From: DATFVA01 sp963839165
Lineage (GTDB): Bacteria > Bacteroidota > Ignavibacteria > Ignavibacteriales > Ignavibacteriaceae
Reading direction: 5' to 3'
Length of the DNA stretch: 64,000 nt
Assembly (NCBI GenBank): GCA_963839165.1
Contig: CAWIUG010000049.1
Location: forward strand, 354,938-418,937
Made by a program: the position numbers and the translations under genes. Positions 48,055 through 56,802 of the stretch are shown here, one piece after another. Each line of letters starts with the position of its first letter. The stretch's first letter is position 1. Under the pieces are notes generated by a model. That model was given only the letters and a program-made list of their open reading frames with translations. It was not told the origin of the DNA and ran no database searches.

Positions 48055-48917
48055 CTATATAAGGATTTCACCAGAAGATTTATCAAGTCTTTTTTTGTTA
48101 AATGAGGACGAATAAAAACATTATAATCGTTCAGTCTGATTTTCTTCAATATGGCTTCTCCTCCGAGGATCGTCCATTTTATCTCGTATTTAAGTCGTCC
48201 TGACAGGAATTTAAGTAAATTCCGGCCTTGATCAAACATTAATTGTGTTTGATTAATATTGAACACGATCAGCCTTTTAAAATTAAGGTTTATTTTGCTC
48301 TCCGCAAACATATTTTCATCGATCCCGTACTCTTTCAGTTCATCCTGCGGAAGGTAGATCCTTCTCTTTTTATAGTCAACCGCAACATCCTGCAGAAAAT
48401 TAGTAATTTGCAAGGCAGTACATATCTTATCGGAATATAAAGACGCCTCCTTATTTCTGACAGAATGGAGCTCCAGGATAAGTCTGCCTACCGGATTGGC
48501 AGAGTTAGCACAATAATCCAGCAATTCTTCAAAATTTTCATATTCCTTTTTAGTGATATCCTGCCTGAATGCTTTTATGAGATTTGTGAAATGCACAGGG
48601 TTCAGATCTCTTTCTTCTATTGTCTGATGAAGTGCTTCCTGATAATCAGAGGAATACTTTCCTTCAAGCATCCGGTTGAAGTCTGCCTCAAAATCATTTA
48701 GTCTTTTTAATCTTTCTTCAACAGACATAATGCCCTCATCGGCGATATCGTCGGCAGTCCGGGCAAACCAGTAGATTATTGCAACGTGTTTCCTAAGTTT
48801 CGCAGGGATAAGAAAGGTGACCACCGGGAAGTTCTCATAGTGTGATCCGGCAAACCTGAGGGCCGATTCATACGCTGAATTGCTCACTTTTTGGGGATTC
48901 AGGGCCGTCTTATTCAT
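48051..48917 (-). CDS. hpnC: Hydroxysqualene synthase HpnC
   Basis: A 288-residue second member of the squalene/phytoene synthase family. Its N-terminus 'AGSHYENFPVVTFLIPAKLR' is characteristic of HpnC, with Asp motifs 'ARTADDIADEG' and 'ITNFLQDVAVDYKKRR'. HpnC turns presqualene diphosphate into hydroxysqualene. It is the first gene of hpnC-hpnD-hpnE. The product squalene is used for hopanoids or other cyclic triterpenes; no cyclase is in this window. An upstream ORF reading on the plus strand over its start is spurious. Confidence 0.9.
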   Translation of the reverse strand: MNKTALNPQKVSNSAYESALRFAGSHYENFPVVTFLIPAKLRKHVAIIYWFARTADDIADEGIMSVEERLKRLNDFEADFNRMLEGKYSSDYQEALHQTIEERDLNPVHFTNLIKAFRQDITKKEYENFEELLDYCANSANPVGRLILELHSVRNKEASLYSDKICTALQITNFLQDVAVDYKKRRIYLPQDELKEYGIDENMFAESKINLNFKRLIVFNINQTQLMFDQGRNLLKFLSGRLKYEIKWTILGGEAILKKIRLNDYNVFIRPHLTKKDLINLLVKSLYR

Positions 48918-49065
48918 TTTTTCATGAAACTATTTTTGCTTAATTTTGTATCACTAATTCAGAGAAAACACGACATTTTGTCAAAACACTACGATAAAAT
49001 ATCAAATTATAACTTCTGCAGAAAATCCTTCTTCGGGGAGGTTTATGAACCAATGTTCAATAACC

Positions 49066-49130
49066 AATGGCTAAAGCCCGAATGTTATATTTATTATTCT
49101 TCCCCGTCAGTTAAAACTGACGGTAATCCT
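49066..49130 (+). repeat. Intergenic direct repeat, copy 1 (upstream of prfC)
   Basis: AATGGCTAAAGCCCGAATGT at the left end, then a 20-bp hairpin CCGTCAGTT-AA-AACTGACGG (49104-49123) and AATCCT. The same layout is repeated after prfC at 50851-50914. It is a dispersed noncoding repeat of a type I recall from other Bacteroidota and relatives. Confidence 0.75.
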
Positions 49131-49223
49131 ATTGGACAACCTCTAGAAGTTCACTTCTTCTATTAGGAACTCTCCGGCTTATATTATCTAATTCAATTTT
49201 ATTTCCAAAATTTTAGAAAACCA

Positions 49224-50843
49224 ATGAGTAATCTCAAAGAAATAAATAAACGACGCACATTCGCTATTATCTCACACCCTGATGCAGGTAAGACCACACT
49301 TACAGAAAAGTTCCTTCTTTACGGAGGAGCCGTACACCTTGCAGGATCGGTAACAGCCAGGAAGAACCAGCGGAGTTCAACATCCGACTGGATGGAACTG
49401 GAGAAGAAGCGTGGCATTTCTATTAGCTCGACCGTGCTTCAGTTTGATTATAAAGGATTTAAAATAAACCTGTTAGATACTCCCGGTCACGAAGACTTCT
49501 CCGAGGACACATACCGCGTACTTACCGCAGTTGATGCGGTAGTGATGGTAATTGACGCGGCAAAAGGTATTGAAACACAGACCAGGAAGCTTTTCGAGGT
49601 ATGCAGAAGAAGAGAAATACCGATATTTACTTTTATGAACAAGCTCGACCGTCCTACCCGCGATCCTCTGGAACTGATCGATGAGCTGGAAAGCATTCTG
49701 GGTATAGGCGCTTTCCCCATGAACTACCCCCTGGGTACGGGTATTGATTTTCGTGGGGTATATGACAGGATAAACAAACAGGTACATCTTTTCGAAAGGA
49801 CGACCGGCGGTTCTTACAAAGCTCCTGTAGAAGTCTTCGGACTTCAGAATCCCTTATTTAAGGAAAAGCTGAGCGATGATAATTATGCAAAATTCGTAGA
49901 AGAACTTGAAATGCTTGATACAGCAGGAGAAGATTTCAATCGCGATGCTGTACTGGAAGGAAAGCTTACCCCTGTCTTCTTCGGCAGTGCAATGAATAAT
50001 TTTGGTGTTCAGCTGCTTCTTGATGGATTTCTGGATTATGCTGTACCCCCAGCTCCAAGGAAGAGTATGGATATGGTGATTAACCCGGAGGATGATACAT
50101 TTTCGGGATTCATTTTTAAGATTCAGGCAAATATGGATCCCAAACACCGTGACAGAATTGCTTTTATGCGGGTTTGTTCCGGTAAGTTTGAAAGAGATAT
50201 GCAGGCCTTCCACACGAACAGCGGGAAGAAGATAAGGTTATCAAATTCGCAGAAACTTTTCGGTCAGGAACGTGAGACTGTAAATGAAGCATACGCGGGT
50301 GATATAGTCGGGTTTGTGGGTAATTCTAATTTCGGGATAGGTGACACTATAACGGATGACCAAACGATTTTATTTAAGGAGATCCCTCACTTCGCACCCG
50401 AACATTTTGTATTTATGCATAACCCCAATCCTTCTGATTATAAGAAATTCCGTGACGGACTCGATCAGCTTTTACAGGAAGGTGTAATCCAGGCTTTCTA
50501 TATTAAAAATGCGGCCCAGAAAATCCCCTTGCTCGGCGCAGTCGGCCCCTTGCAGTTTGAGGTTGTTCAGTACAGACTCGAAAGCGAGTATGGGGCTAAA
50601 TCACGACTAGAACACACAAACTGGAAAGTTCTGCGTTGGTTTCCGTCTGCAATTTCCGACGAGCAGCTTAATCAGTTTGTTCTTCCGGCTGGTGCTTCAA
50701 TTGCCATCGATAAGGATGATAAAAGGGTGATTCTTTTTACCAGCGAATACTCAATGGGATATTTCAGCAGCAAATATCCTGAAGTTGAGTTAGGTGAGGT
50801 TCCATTTGAGGAGGGCATCGATGATCTTAAGAAAACAGGTTAA
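49224..50843 (+). CDS. prfC: Peptide chain release factor 3
   Basis: 539 residues, the normal size for RF3. The GTPase domain carries G1 'SHPDAGKTTLTEK', G3 'LDTPGHEDFSEDT' and G4 'NKLDR', followed by RF3-specific domains ('FVFMHNPNPSDYKKFRDGL', 'PLLGAVGPLQFEVVQYRLES'). RF3 removes RF1/RF2 from ribosomes after peptide release. It is a single gene flanked on both sides by copies of the same intergenic repeat; its own sequence looks ordinary. Confidence 0.97.
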   Translation: MSNLKEINKRRTFAIISHPDAGKTTLTEKFLLYGGAVHLAGSVTARKNQRSSTSDWMELEKKRGISISSTVLQFDYKGFKINLLDTPGHEDFSEDTYRVLTAVDAVVMVIDAAKGIETQTRKLFEVCRRREIPIFTFMNKLDRPTRDPLELIDELESILGIGAFPMNYPLGTGIDFRGVYDRINKQVHLFERTTGGSYKAPVEVFGLQNPLFKEKLSDDNYAKFVEELEMLDTAGEDFNRDAVLEGKLTPVFFGSAMNNFGVQLLLDGFLDYAVPPAPRKSMDMVINPEDDTFSGFIFKIQANMDPKHRDRIAFMRVCSGKFERDMQAFHTNSGKKIRLSNSQKLFGQERETVNEAYAGDIVGFVGNSNFGIGDTITDDQTILFKEIPHFAPEHFVFMHNPNPSDYKKFRDGLDQLLQEGVIQAFYIKNAAQKIPLLGAVGPLQFEVVQYRLESEYGAKSRLEHTNWKVLRWFPSAISDEQLNQFVLPAGASIAIDKDDKRVILFTSEYSMGYFSSKYPEVELGEVPFEEGIDDLKKTG

Positions 50844-50850
50844 CTATAAC

Positions 50851-50914
50851 AATGGCTGAAGCCCGGATGTTATAGAATTATTTGAGCCCGTCAGTTAAAA
50901 CTGACGGCAATCCT
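50851..50914 (+). repeat. Intergenic direct repeat, copy 2 (downstream of prfC)
   Basis: AATGGCTGAAGCCCGGATGT, a spacer, the hairpin CCGTCAGTT-AA-AACTGACGG (50888-50907) and AATCCT. A degraded third unit follows at once (CAGTTAAAACTAACACCAAT). The hairpin may act as a transcript end for prfC. Confidence 0.75.
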
Positions 50915-50962
50915 CAGTTAAAACTAACACCAATCCCAATATCGATTATACTCAATGTCAAC

Positions 50963-51913
50963 TTAGCCAGTTTTACTTCTCAGCATCCGGCTGTAAAGCG
51001 ATAACCCCGGATCAGTTAGGAAAGTCAGCCACAGTCTTATCCATGATTTATGATAAACCAGGTTTTCATAGAACTCAGGTGCGGCTGCCTTAAGCTCAGG
51101 CAGTTTATTCCATGGCACTGACGGAAAATCGTGGTGTTCATTATGGTATCCAACATTCAGAGCAAGTATATTCAAAGGTCCGTAGTAGCTGTAGGTTTCC
51201 TGCGGAGGAGCCACAAGGAAATGTTCCTGTATCCATCTTGCTCCAAGCGGATGAAGTCCTATGGAAAAGAAAAAAGAGAATACAAAATAGAGAAAGGAAA
51301 CTGGTCCCAGAAATATTATTACAAGGGCATCAAAACCAAATACAACAATCCAGTTAATCAGTGTCCAAAAATTCATAAACTTAATTGATTTAAGTCTTGG
51401 TGTTCTGAACGCCTGGAAAAAAGGAAACATCAGTTCCCAGAAAGATTTTCCCAGGAATGAGTTGCCGATCAATCTTGCCTCCCATTTACTTGCCAGGTCG
51501 GCATCCATGTAATAATCACCCTGGTGAGAATGATGTTTAAGGTGATAACTTCTGAACGAAACCGAACTTGGCAGTACATTTGGAATGTCGGCGATAATGC
51601 CTGCTATATAATTCAGGTTTCTGTTCTTAAAAATCAGATTGTGAGCGGCTTCATGAATAAGGACGAAACAGGCATGATTAGCGAAAGCTCCGACAAAAAA
51701 AGCGGCTATAAGCGCCAGCCACCATGACTGTTCTCTTAACAGAAAAGCAATTGCGATCTGTAATGCTACTGCGAATAAAATTAATATGAAACTAACAGAA
51801 TATCTTCCTATAAGAGCTCTCACTTCAGGATGAGCCTTTAAAATGGCTTTAGTTCTATCTTTGTGAGGTTCGGGATCACTTGAATATCTGAAATCCAGTT
51901 TTAGTTTATTCAT
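50963..51913 (-). CDS. Sphingolipid delta-4 desaturase-like (DEGS/DES1) membrane desaturase
   Basis: 316 residues with several membrane segments and three histidine boxes: HEAAH (87-91), 'YHLKHHSHQ' (His124, 127, 128, 130) and 'GYHNEHHDFPSVP' (His257, 260, 261). The N-terminal segment 'DPEPHKDRTKAILKAHPEVR' corresponds to the short Lipid_DES region before the desaturase core, and 'QETYSYYGPLNILALNVGYH' and the 'SLYSRM' end are, from memory, very close to eukaryotic dihydroceramide delta-4 desaturases. That enzyme family puts a double bond at C4 of the sphingoid base. Bacteria of this group can make sphingolipids, but no synthesis gene is in the window, so the substrate is inferred from similarity. 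Confidence 0.8.
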   Translation of the reverse strand: MNKLKLDFRYSSDPEPHKDRTKAILKAHPEVRALIGRYSVSFILILFAVALQIAIAFLLREQSWWLALIAAFFVGAFANHACFVLIHEAAHNLIFKNRNLNYIAGIIADIPNVLPSSVSFRSYHLKHHSHQGDYYMDADLASKWEARLIGNSFLGKSFWELMFPFFQAFRTPRLKSIKFMNFWTLINWIVVFGFDALVIIFLGPVSFLYFVFSFFFSIGLHPLGARWIQEHFLVAPPQETYSYYGPLNILALNVGYHNEHHDFPSVPWNKLPELKAAAPEFYENLVYHKSWIRLWLTFLTDPGLSLYSRMLRSKTG

Positions 51914-52060
51914 TAAAAGTACGCCTTATCTATATTTTTTTAGTATGAACGTTAATAATACTAAAGAATAATTATTAAAATAATAACCCGTTGTCCTTAT
52001 CACAAAAGCAGAGCACCTGGCTATCAGAGAAAGGGATTATGAAACAATCACGTTCGGTTT

Positions 52061-52783
52061 TTACTGTCTCACAAGGGTAATACTATCCTCCAGGCTCCCA
52101 TAGCTGGAATCAACATAGCCTGAAATTTTTCCCCGTATTTGGCTGCCCGAAACCATTTTTCCTGAAAAATTAAATTCCTTATTCCCCGGCTCTCTCATCT
52201 TAAAACTAACATCGGGATAAGAAATAGTTCCGCCGACAGTATCGACGGCTTCATAATTTATCAAGGCACCGCCGGAATAGTACCTAAGATGAAAATACCC
52301 GTTGCCCAGGAAGGCATTGCTTAAAAAACTGCTTAACTGAAGCCTGATTTCAAGTCCAGAATCCAGCTCAAGATCTGAGTATTTCCATCTCCCTTCAATC
52401 AGAGGAGAAATTTCAAAAAATATGGAGGTAATATCGGAAATTTCAGGATTGTCCATCGATTCGATTTTCAGCTGATATCTCTTTGAGGGGATTATTTCAC
52501 CAGGTATACTTAATACATAACTACCTGAGTTGGGGATATTATTCACAAAATAAACAGACTCCCCTTCTCTGATAAGTTCTATTCTCAGCATGCCATCAAG
52601 GTTTCTGGATGACCAGCTTATAATAACAGTCTCATCATTTGTAAAGACCTCACCACCAGCAGGATTTAACAGGGTTACTGACTGCTCCGGTCCATAAGTA
52701 TATGAAGAGGAAAGCTCTCTTTCGCAGCCGAAAGGTAAGCTTAAGAGCAGAAGGATTAATGTTAAGCTTAGATACTTTTGCAT
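52061..52783 (-). CDS. Lipoprotein with Ig-like (Kre9/Knh1-type) domain
   Basis: 240 residues. Signal peptide with lipobox Cys20 ('SLPFGCERE'). Residues about 35-125 form an Ig-like domain of the type 'VTLLNPAGGEVFTNDETVII' ... 'NNIPNSGSYVLSIPGE', as in Ser/Thr-rich cell-surface proteins. The C-terminal half is beta-rich without recognised motifs. It is probably attached to the outer membrane; binding or structural role unknown. It lies between two desaturase genes on the same strand but has no evident lipid link. Confidence 0.7.
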   Translation of the reverse strand: MQKYLSLTLILLLLSLPFGCERELSSSYTYGPEQSVTLLNPAGGEVFTNDETVIISWSSRNLDGMLRIELIREGESVYFVNNIPNSGSYVLSIPGEIIPSKRYQLKIESMDNPEISDITSIFFEISPLIEGRWKYSDLELDSGLEIRLQLSSFLSNAFLGNGYFHLRYYSGGALINYEAVDTVGGTISYPDVSFKMREPGNKEFNFSGKMVSGSQIRGKISGYVDSSYGSLEDSITLVRQ

Positions 52784-52863
52784 TGCCTCAGGCCGATCTA
52801 ATCTGGTCAGCAGACAGCCTGCTGCGCCATCTTATTGATACACGTAATATGTATAATCAGTTA

Positions 52864-53772
52864 TCAGGTTTTTTGCAGCAAGTCAGTGTCAGGCCGTACT
52901 TTTTCCTCCCTCATTTTTCTTTGCAGTCTCATTGAGACAGTCCTGTATTTAGGAATAAACAAAGAGAGAATATAACTCCTTACAATAAACCACCAGAAAC
53001 TTCTTTCAAGCAAAAGAGGATCAATTTTTGATTCAATTTCTTTATGGGCTTCAGCTGCAAGGCTCCAATGCAGACCTGCCTTATGGTGATGTATGGTGTG
53101 ATAACCATTGTTAAATAGAAGAAGATTCAGCAGTCCCGTAAAATTTCTTGAATGATTCCATTCTGATTCTTCATTAGCGTGCACATGCTGAACATAATTG
53201 AAAATAAGGACACTGAAAAGAGATACCTGCTGAGGTATTATTACAAAAAGCAATGCTTTCTCCCAATCCAGGATAAAAGCCGCTGCTATCCAGATAATCA
53301 AAACTGCATACTGTGAAATAGATTTCCAGAACTTCTCCCTGTTTTTCGTTTTTAGTTCCTTCAGGTATTCCTTTATAGCACGCTGCTGATAATAACCACT
53401 TATTGTAGGATAAGAAATAAGAGTAAGGAAGTTGTTCTTTTCACTTATCCTGTAGGTAATAGAATCATCTCCTTCACGATTATTGAAGCGATGGTGGTTC
53501 TTGTTATGAGTTGGTATCCAGGCGAATATAGGGAATCCGTAAAAAACGGTCAGCCACCAATCGGTGAAAAGATTCAGCTTCTTTGAGTTCCACATCGGAA
53601 GGTGGTTATGATTATGGGTCATAACAGATACACTCACTGCCATAAATAAGTACCATGTATAAATAAAAGGATTCATACCGATCCACAGCCATTGAGCAAT
53701 AAACATGGCCGTAGTGATAAATATGTAGGCAATACTACGTATATCTGCTCTGTTTTTGAGCTTAAAATTCAT
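52864..53772 (-). CDS. Membrane fatty acid desaturase/hydroxylase family protein
   Basis: 302 residues with about four to five membrane segments and histidine clusters typical of di-iron membrane desaturases and hydroxylases: 'THNHNHLPMW' (about residue 54), 'PTHNKNHHRFNN', 'HVHANEESEWNH' and 'NNGYHTIHHHKAGLHW'. The spacing fits fatty acid desaturases or AlkB/carotenoid-type oxygenases, so the exact substrate is open. It sits one gene upstream of the DEGS-like desaturase on the same strand, suggesting membrane-lipid modification. Confidence 0.8.
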   Translation of the reverse strand: MNFKLKNRADIRSIAYIFITTAMFIAQWLWIGMNPFIYTWYLFMAVSVSVMTHNHNHLPMWNSKKLNLFTDWWLTVFYGFPIFAWIPTHNKNHHRFNNREGDDSITYRISEKNNFLTLISYPTISGYYQQRAIKEYLKELKTKNREKFWKSISQYAVLIIWIAAAFILDWEKALLFVIIPQQVSLFSVLIFNYVQHVHANEESEWNHSRNFTGLLNLLLFNNGYHTIHHHKAGLHWSLAAEAHKEIESKIDPLLLERSFWWFIVRSYILSLFIPKYRTVSMRLQRKMREEKVRPDTDLLQKT

Positions 53773-53862
53773 TTTTTCCTGTAGTTTTTATCAAAAAATA
53801 AGTTAGGGCATTTCTATTAAAAAGTAAACACCAATTAAAATTGCACTTAGAGAATCTGAAAC

Positions 53863-55548
53863 TTATTCCTTCCCTTTTCTCGGGAACTGATCTTTCATGA
53901 TTGACGCTTTGTATGCAAAGAATGCCATCATAGCTGCTGCCTGTTCGAGATCATCTTTTTGCAGACGGTCATAAACATCCATATTTGAGTGATGTATGCG
54001 GCTATCATAATCCAGGGGGTCCTGGATAAATTGAAATCCCGGCAAACCTGCATTATCGAACGAAAGATGGTCAGTTCCGCCTGTATTTGAAATGCTTATG
54101 GTCTGTGCGCTGGGATCATTAAACTCGTGCAGCCACTCCTGGAAAATTGATCGGGCGGATTTATTTCCCTGCAGGTGAATCCCTCTGAACCTGCCTGTTC
54201 CGTTATCGTCATTAAAATAGACAGAGAAATCCCTATACTCTGCTTTCGTTTCAGGACTAATAGTAGAAGCATCAGCTGTAGCTACGCTATTATAATCAGC
54301 GGACTTTTCCCCGAAGTGCTGATCAACATAAGCTCTTGATCCAAGCAAACCCTCCTCTTCGCCGGCCCATAAACCGATTCGTATAGTTCTTACGGGGGTT
54401 AAATTAAGTTTCTTCAAAATCCTCAATGCCTCCATGCAGACAGCGCTCCCGCAGGCATTATCGGCTGCCCCGGTTCCACCGTGCCATGAATCGAAATGTC
54501 CGCCGATCATGACAACTTCATCTCTTTTATCAGTACCCGGTATTTCCCCGATAATATTAAATGCGGAATCCGGTTTTGTTATTTCCGCTTTTAATTCCAT
54601 TTGCATAGTAAGCTTTTCACCTTTTTCGATCATCCTTATCATCCGGTTATAATTTTCCGCTGAAACAACAATTTGCGGAATTATCGAGGGAGCTTCCGGA
54701 TCATAAACCGGTAAAGGTCTTTTGCTGCCGTTTTCTTCTTTTCGGGGTACTGCTGCTTCATCGACAAAAACAGTTCCGTCATCTCCTCTCGAAATAGTAA
54801 AGACAGCTTCCGCACCTTCGTCCATACAAAACCGGAGTTTCTTTGGTCCAAAACTTCTTTCAATAATATAATTTGCTACCGCCGCTGAATCGATCCCGGG
54901 CCGCCACTGTTTAAATAGTGTGAATACCGAATCGAAATTTTCCATTACCATTTTAGGGAACCTGAACCTTCTATGTCCCGCTTGCTGGTATGCATTGGCT
55001 AATTGAAGCAGTGTGGAATCATTTAATCTTTCTGCATCAGGTGTGAAATGCGGATGCAGTTCCATGGCAGGACTTATCAGCACAAACTTGCCTTTTAATT
55101 TTCCTTTATAATCATCAAAATCTTTTTCAGAGTTAACGTTAAGCCAGATAACATCACCCGTAACAGTACCTTTTAAGGAAGGTGACCATGCAGCCGGATA
55201 AGCAATTAAGGGGAAAGTAGCCGGTTTGATAACTTCGGCGTAAAAACTTTTTAATGTCCAGCCCTTTCCTGCTGGTCCATACTTTTCATAATGAACATTT
55301 TCCAATCCCCATTGCTTCATTTTTGTTGCAGCCCAATCGGCGGCCAGTTTGTATTCGTTCGAAAAAGTCAATCTTGGTCCATACACATCCGTTAGATAGC
55401 TGGAAATCTCCATGACCTGAGAATTGCTCATCTCTTCATTCTTAATTAACTGTGCTATTGAGTCAGTAGCAGAACTATTTCTCTGAGCAAATGAATTAAA
55501 TGAGAATATTAGTGAGCTAATGAAAAGAAGTGCAATAATTTTATTCAT
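53863..55548 (-). CDS. Secreted M28-family metallopeptidase
   Basis: 561 residues from ATG 55548; an in-frame ATG at 55593 lies before the signal peptide and is rejected. Signal peptide 'MNKIIALLFISSLIFSFN', then a PA-like insert ('YKGKLKGKFVLISPAM'), then the M28 catalytic domain with zinc ligands in 'IGGHFDSWHGGTGAADNAC', the catalytic Glu pair in 'GLWAGEEEGLLGS' and the last His in 'SNTGGTDHLSF'. Family members are periplasmic or surface aminopeptidases and carboxypeptidases. There is no T9SS sorting domain. It appears to stand alone. Confidence 0.9.
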   Translation of the reverse strand: MNKIIALLFISSLIFSFNSFAQRNSSATDSIAQLIKNEEMSNSQVMEISSYLTDVYGPRLTFSNEYKLAADWAATKMKQWGLENVHYEKYGPAGKGWTLKSFYAEVIKPATFPLIAYPAAWSPSLKGTVTGDVIWLNVNSEKDFDDYKGKLKGKFVLISPAMELHPHFTPDAERLNDSTLLQLANAYQQAGHRRFRFPKMVMENFDSVFTLFKQWRPGIDSAAVANYIIERSFGPKKLRFCMDEGAEAVFTISRGDDGTVFVDEAAVPRKEENGSKRPLPVYDPEAPSIIPQIVVSAENYNRMIRMIEKGEKLTMQMELKAEITKPDSAFNIIGEIPGTDKRDEVVMIGGHFDSWHGGTGAADNACGSAVCMEALRILKKLNLTPVRTIRIGLWAGEEEGLLGSRAYVDQHFGEKSADYNSVATADASTISPETKAEYRDFSVYFNDDNGTGRFRGIHLQGNKSARSIFQEWLHEFNDPSAQTISISNTGGTDHLSFDNAGLPGFQFIQDPLDYDSRIHHSNMDVYDRLQKDDLEQAAAMMAFFAYKASIMKDQFPRKGKE

Positions 55549-55736
55549 GTTCAAAGTTTCTCCCGATAAGGTGACAAAAAAATAAAATGCCAATCCCCTT
55601 TTTCAATTATCAAATTACGCTACGTGGAACCAATTCGCAATAATCGGGATAAAATATATGTGTAATCCTGAGGATTTTTTTTAGAATAAAAAAGACGGGC
55701 CTAAACATGTCTTTCGAAGTAAAATTTAACTTTGGA

Positions 55737-55971
55737 TTAAAATGCAGTAACAAATCCAAAACTTACGCTGCCGAATTCATTCGTGAAATTGTAATCATAC
55801 TCTCATATTTCGTCTCAGGAGATATCCAAGTGAAATTCCCACTGATTTTATGTCAAGCGCATCATCGTCAGAATCAATATAATTAAAAACCGCGCACCAC
55901 CTGGGATGCATCAAAATTAACTGAATATCTTCCTGCAACTTTCTGTTTAGAGTAAATAATATACAGTTTGC
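55737..55971 (-). pseudogene. Remnant of an outer-membrane beta-barrel gene (3' end)
   Basis: On the minus strand three short frames read consecutively as the C-terminus of an outer-membrane protein: 'QKVAGRYSVNFDASQVVRGF', then 'NYIDSDDDALDIKSVGISLG', then 'EYDYNFTNEFGSVSFGF' and a final 'VTAF' with stop at 55737-55739. Two single-base shifts separate them, one at a run of five T/A bases. Nothing resembling the N-terminal part is present; the reading stops where the structured leader of the IS110 element begins (55974), so the gene was probably cut by that insertion. Confidence 0.55.
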
Positions 55972-55973
55972 AC

Positions 55974-56036
55974 ATAACCGCCAATCAAGTGGACGCTGTT
56001 TTCGTATCCACCAGTCTGTTCCGGGCGGTGGGTTAT
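55974..56036 (+). ncRNA. Candidate IS110 bridge-RNA core (nested stem-loops)
   Basis: Between the gene remnant and the transposase start, ATAACC...GGTTAT plus GCC...GGC (with a four-base bulge) form an outer stem, and GTGGA...TCCAC forms an inner stem with a 13-base loop. IS110-family elements encode a structured bridge RNA in the noncoding end next to the recombinase gene, with internal loops that pair with target and donor DNA. Position and nesting fit, but no identity to a known bridge RNA is claimed. Confidence 0.4.
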
Positions 56037-56105
56037 CGGCAAGAACGTATGTTTAAATAAGTTATTAAATTGAGTTCTCTAAAAGCAAAGTAAGGAGGAC
56101 TCAAT

Positions 56106-56798
56106 ATGAAAAGTTGTTTTGAAAACAAAGACATCTATGTTGGCCTTGATGTTCATAAAAAACGCTGGGTTGTTAGCGTTAGGACCTATGATCTTGAACT
56201 GAAAACATTTAGTATGATGGCTATTGCCGAAGAGTTAGAAAAGTTTTTTGTTGATAATTACAAGGATGCTCTTTTACATATTGTTTATGAATGCTGTTTC
56301 TCCGGTTTCTGGATATATGATTATTTCCATAATAAAGGCTACGATATTATAGTAACCCCAACCAACAGAATTTATCGTGATGGGAGCATAGTAAAGACTG
56401 ATAAGATAGACTCCAGGAAACTTGCCTTTCAACATTCAAGAGGACTGCTCAGAGCTGTAAAAGTGCCAACTGAAAAAATTCGGGAGTACAGATCAATCTT
56501 TAGAATATACGATAAAGAGAAAATGCGGGAAGGTCAGATACTCAGGCAGATCAGGTGCATACTGGAAGTAAGAAATCATCCACTGAAATGGGAAAGATGG
56601 AATAAAGAGTTTATAGAAAAGTTAAAAGAGATAAATTTCCAGAAAGATATATTTAACAGAAAGTTTGAACAGTTGCTTAAAGAGTATGAATATGTAAAGC
56701 AGCAAATTAAGGACAGCGAGCAAAGAATAATAAATATTTCTTGTCATATTTCAGAAATTCTTGTTACTAATACATTAGTAATAGGAAATAATAAATAA
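56106..56798 (+). pseudogene. IS110-family transposase, C-terminally truncated
   Basis: 230 residues with a strong AAGGAGG Shine-Dalgarno. The N-terminal RuvC-like DEDD domain is complete: Asp15 in 'YVGLDVHKKRW', Glu62 in 'VYECCFSGFW', Asp99 and Asp102 in 'VKTDKIDSRKLAFQ'. The coiled-coil linker follows ('LLKEYEYVKQQIKDSEQR'). The C-terminal Transposase_20 domain with the catalytic Ser, needed for recombination, is missing: the frame runs into unrelated sequence ('LVTNTLVIGNNK') and stops four bases before the sigma-factor gene. Full-length members are about 300-400 residues. The element is therefore inactive, fused by deletion to the next locus near 56740-56765. Confidence 0.85.
56764..56781. 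promoter_or_regulatory. Palindrome before the ECF sigma gene
   Basis: TTACTAAT-AC-ATTAGTAA, perfect 8-bp arms, ends 21 bases before the sigma-factor ATG and lies inside the last codons of the truncated transposase. It probably belongs to the sigma gene's control region. Confidence 0.35.
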
Positions 56799-56802
56799 TC
56801 AT

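Noticed and set aside
48891..49166. Plus-strand ORF of 91 codons over the hpnC start region
   Set aside because: It overlaps the hpnC start and runs through the intergenic repeat; the translation has no protein-like features.
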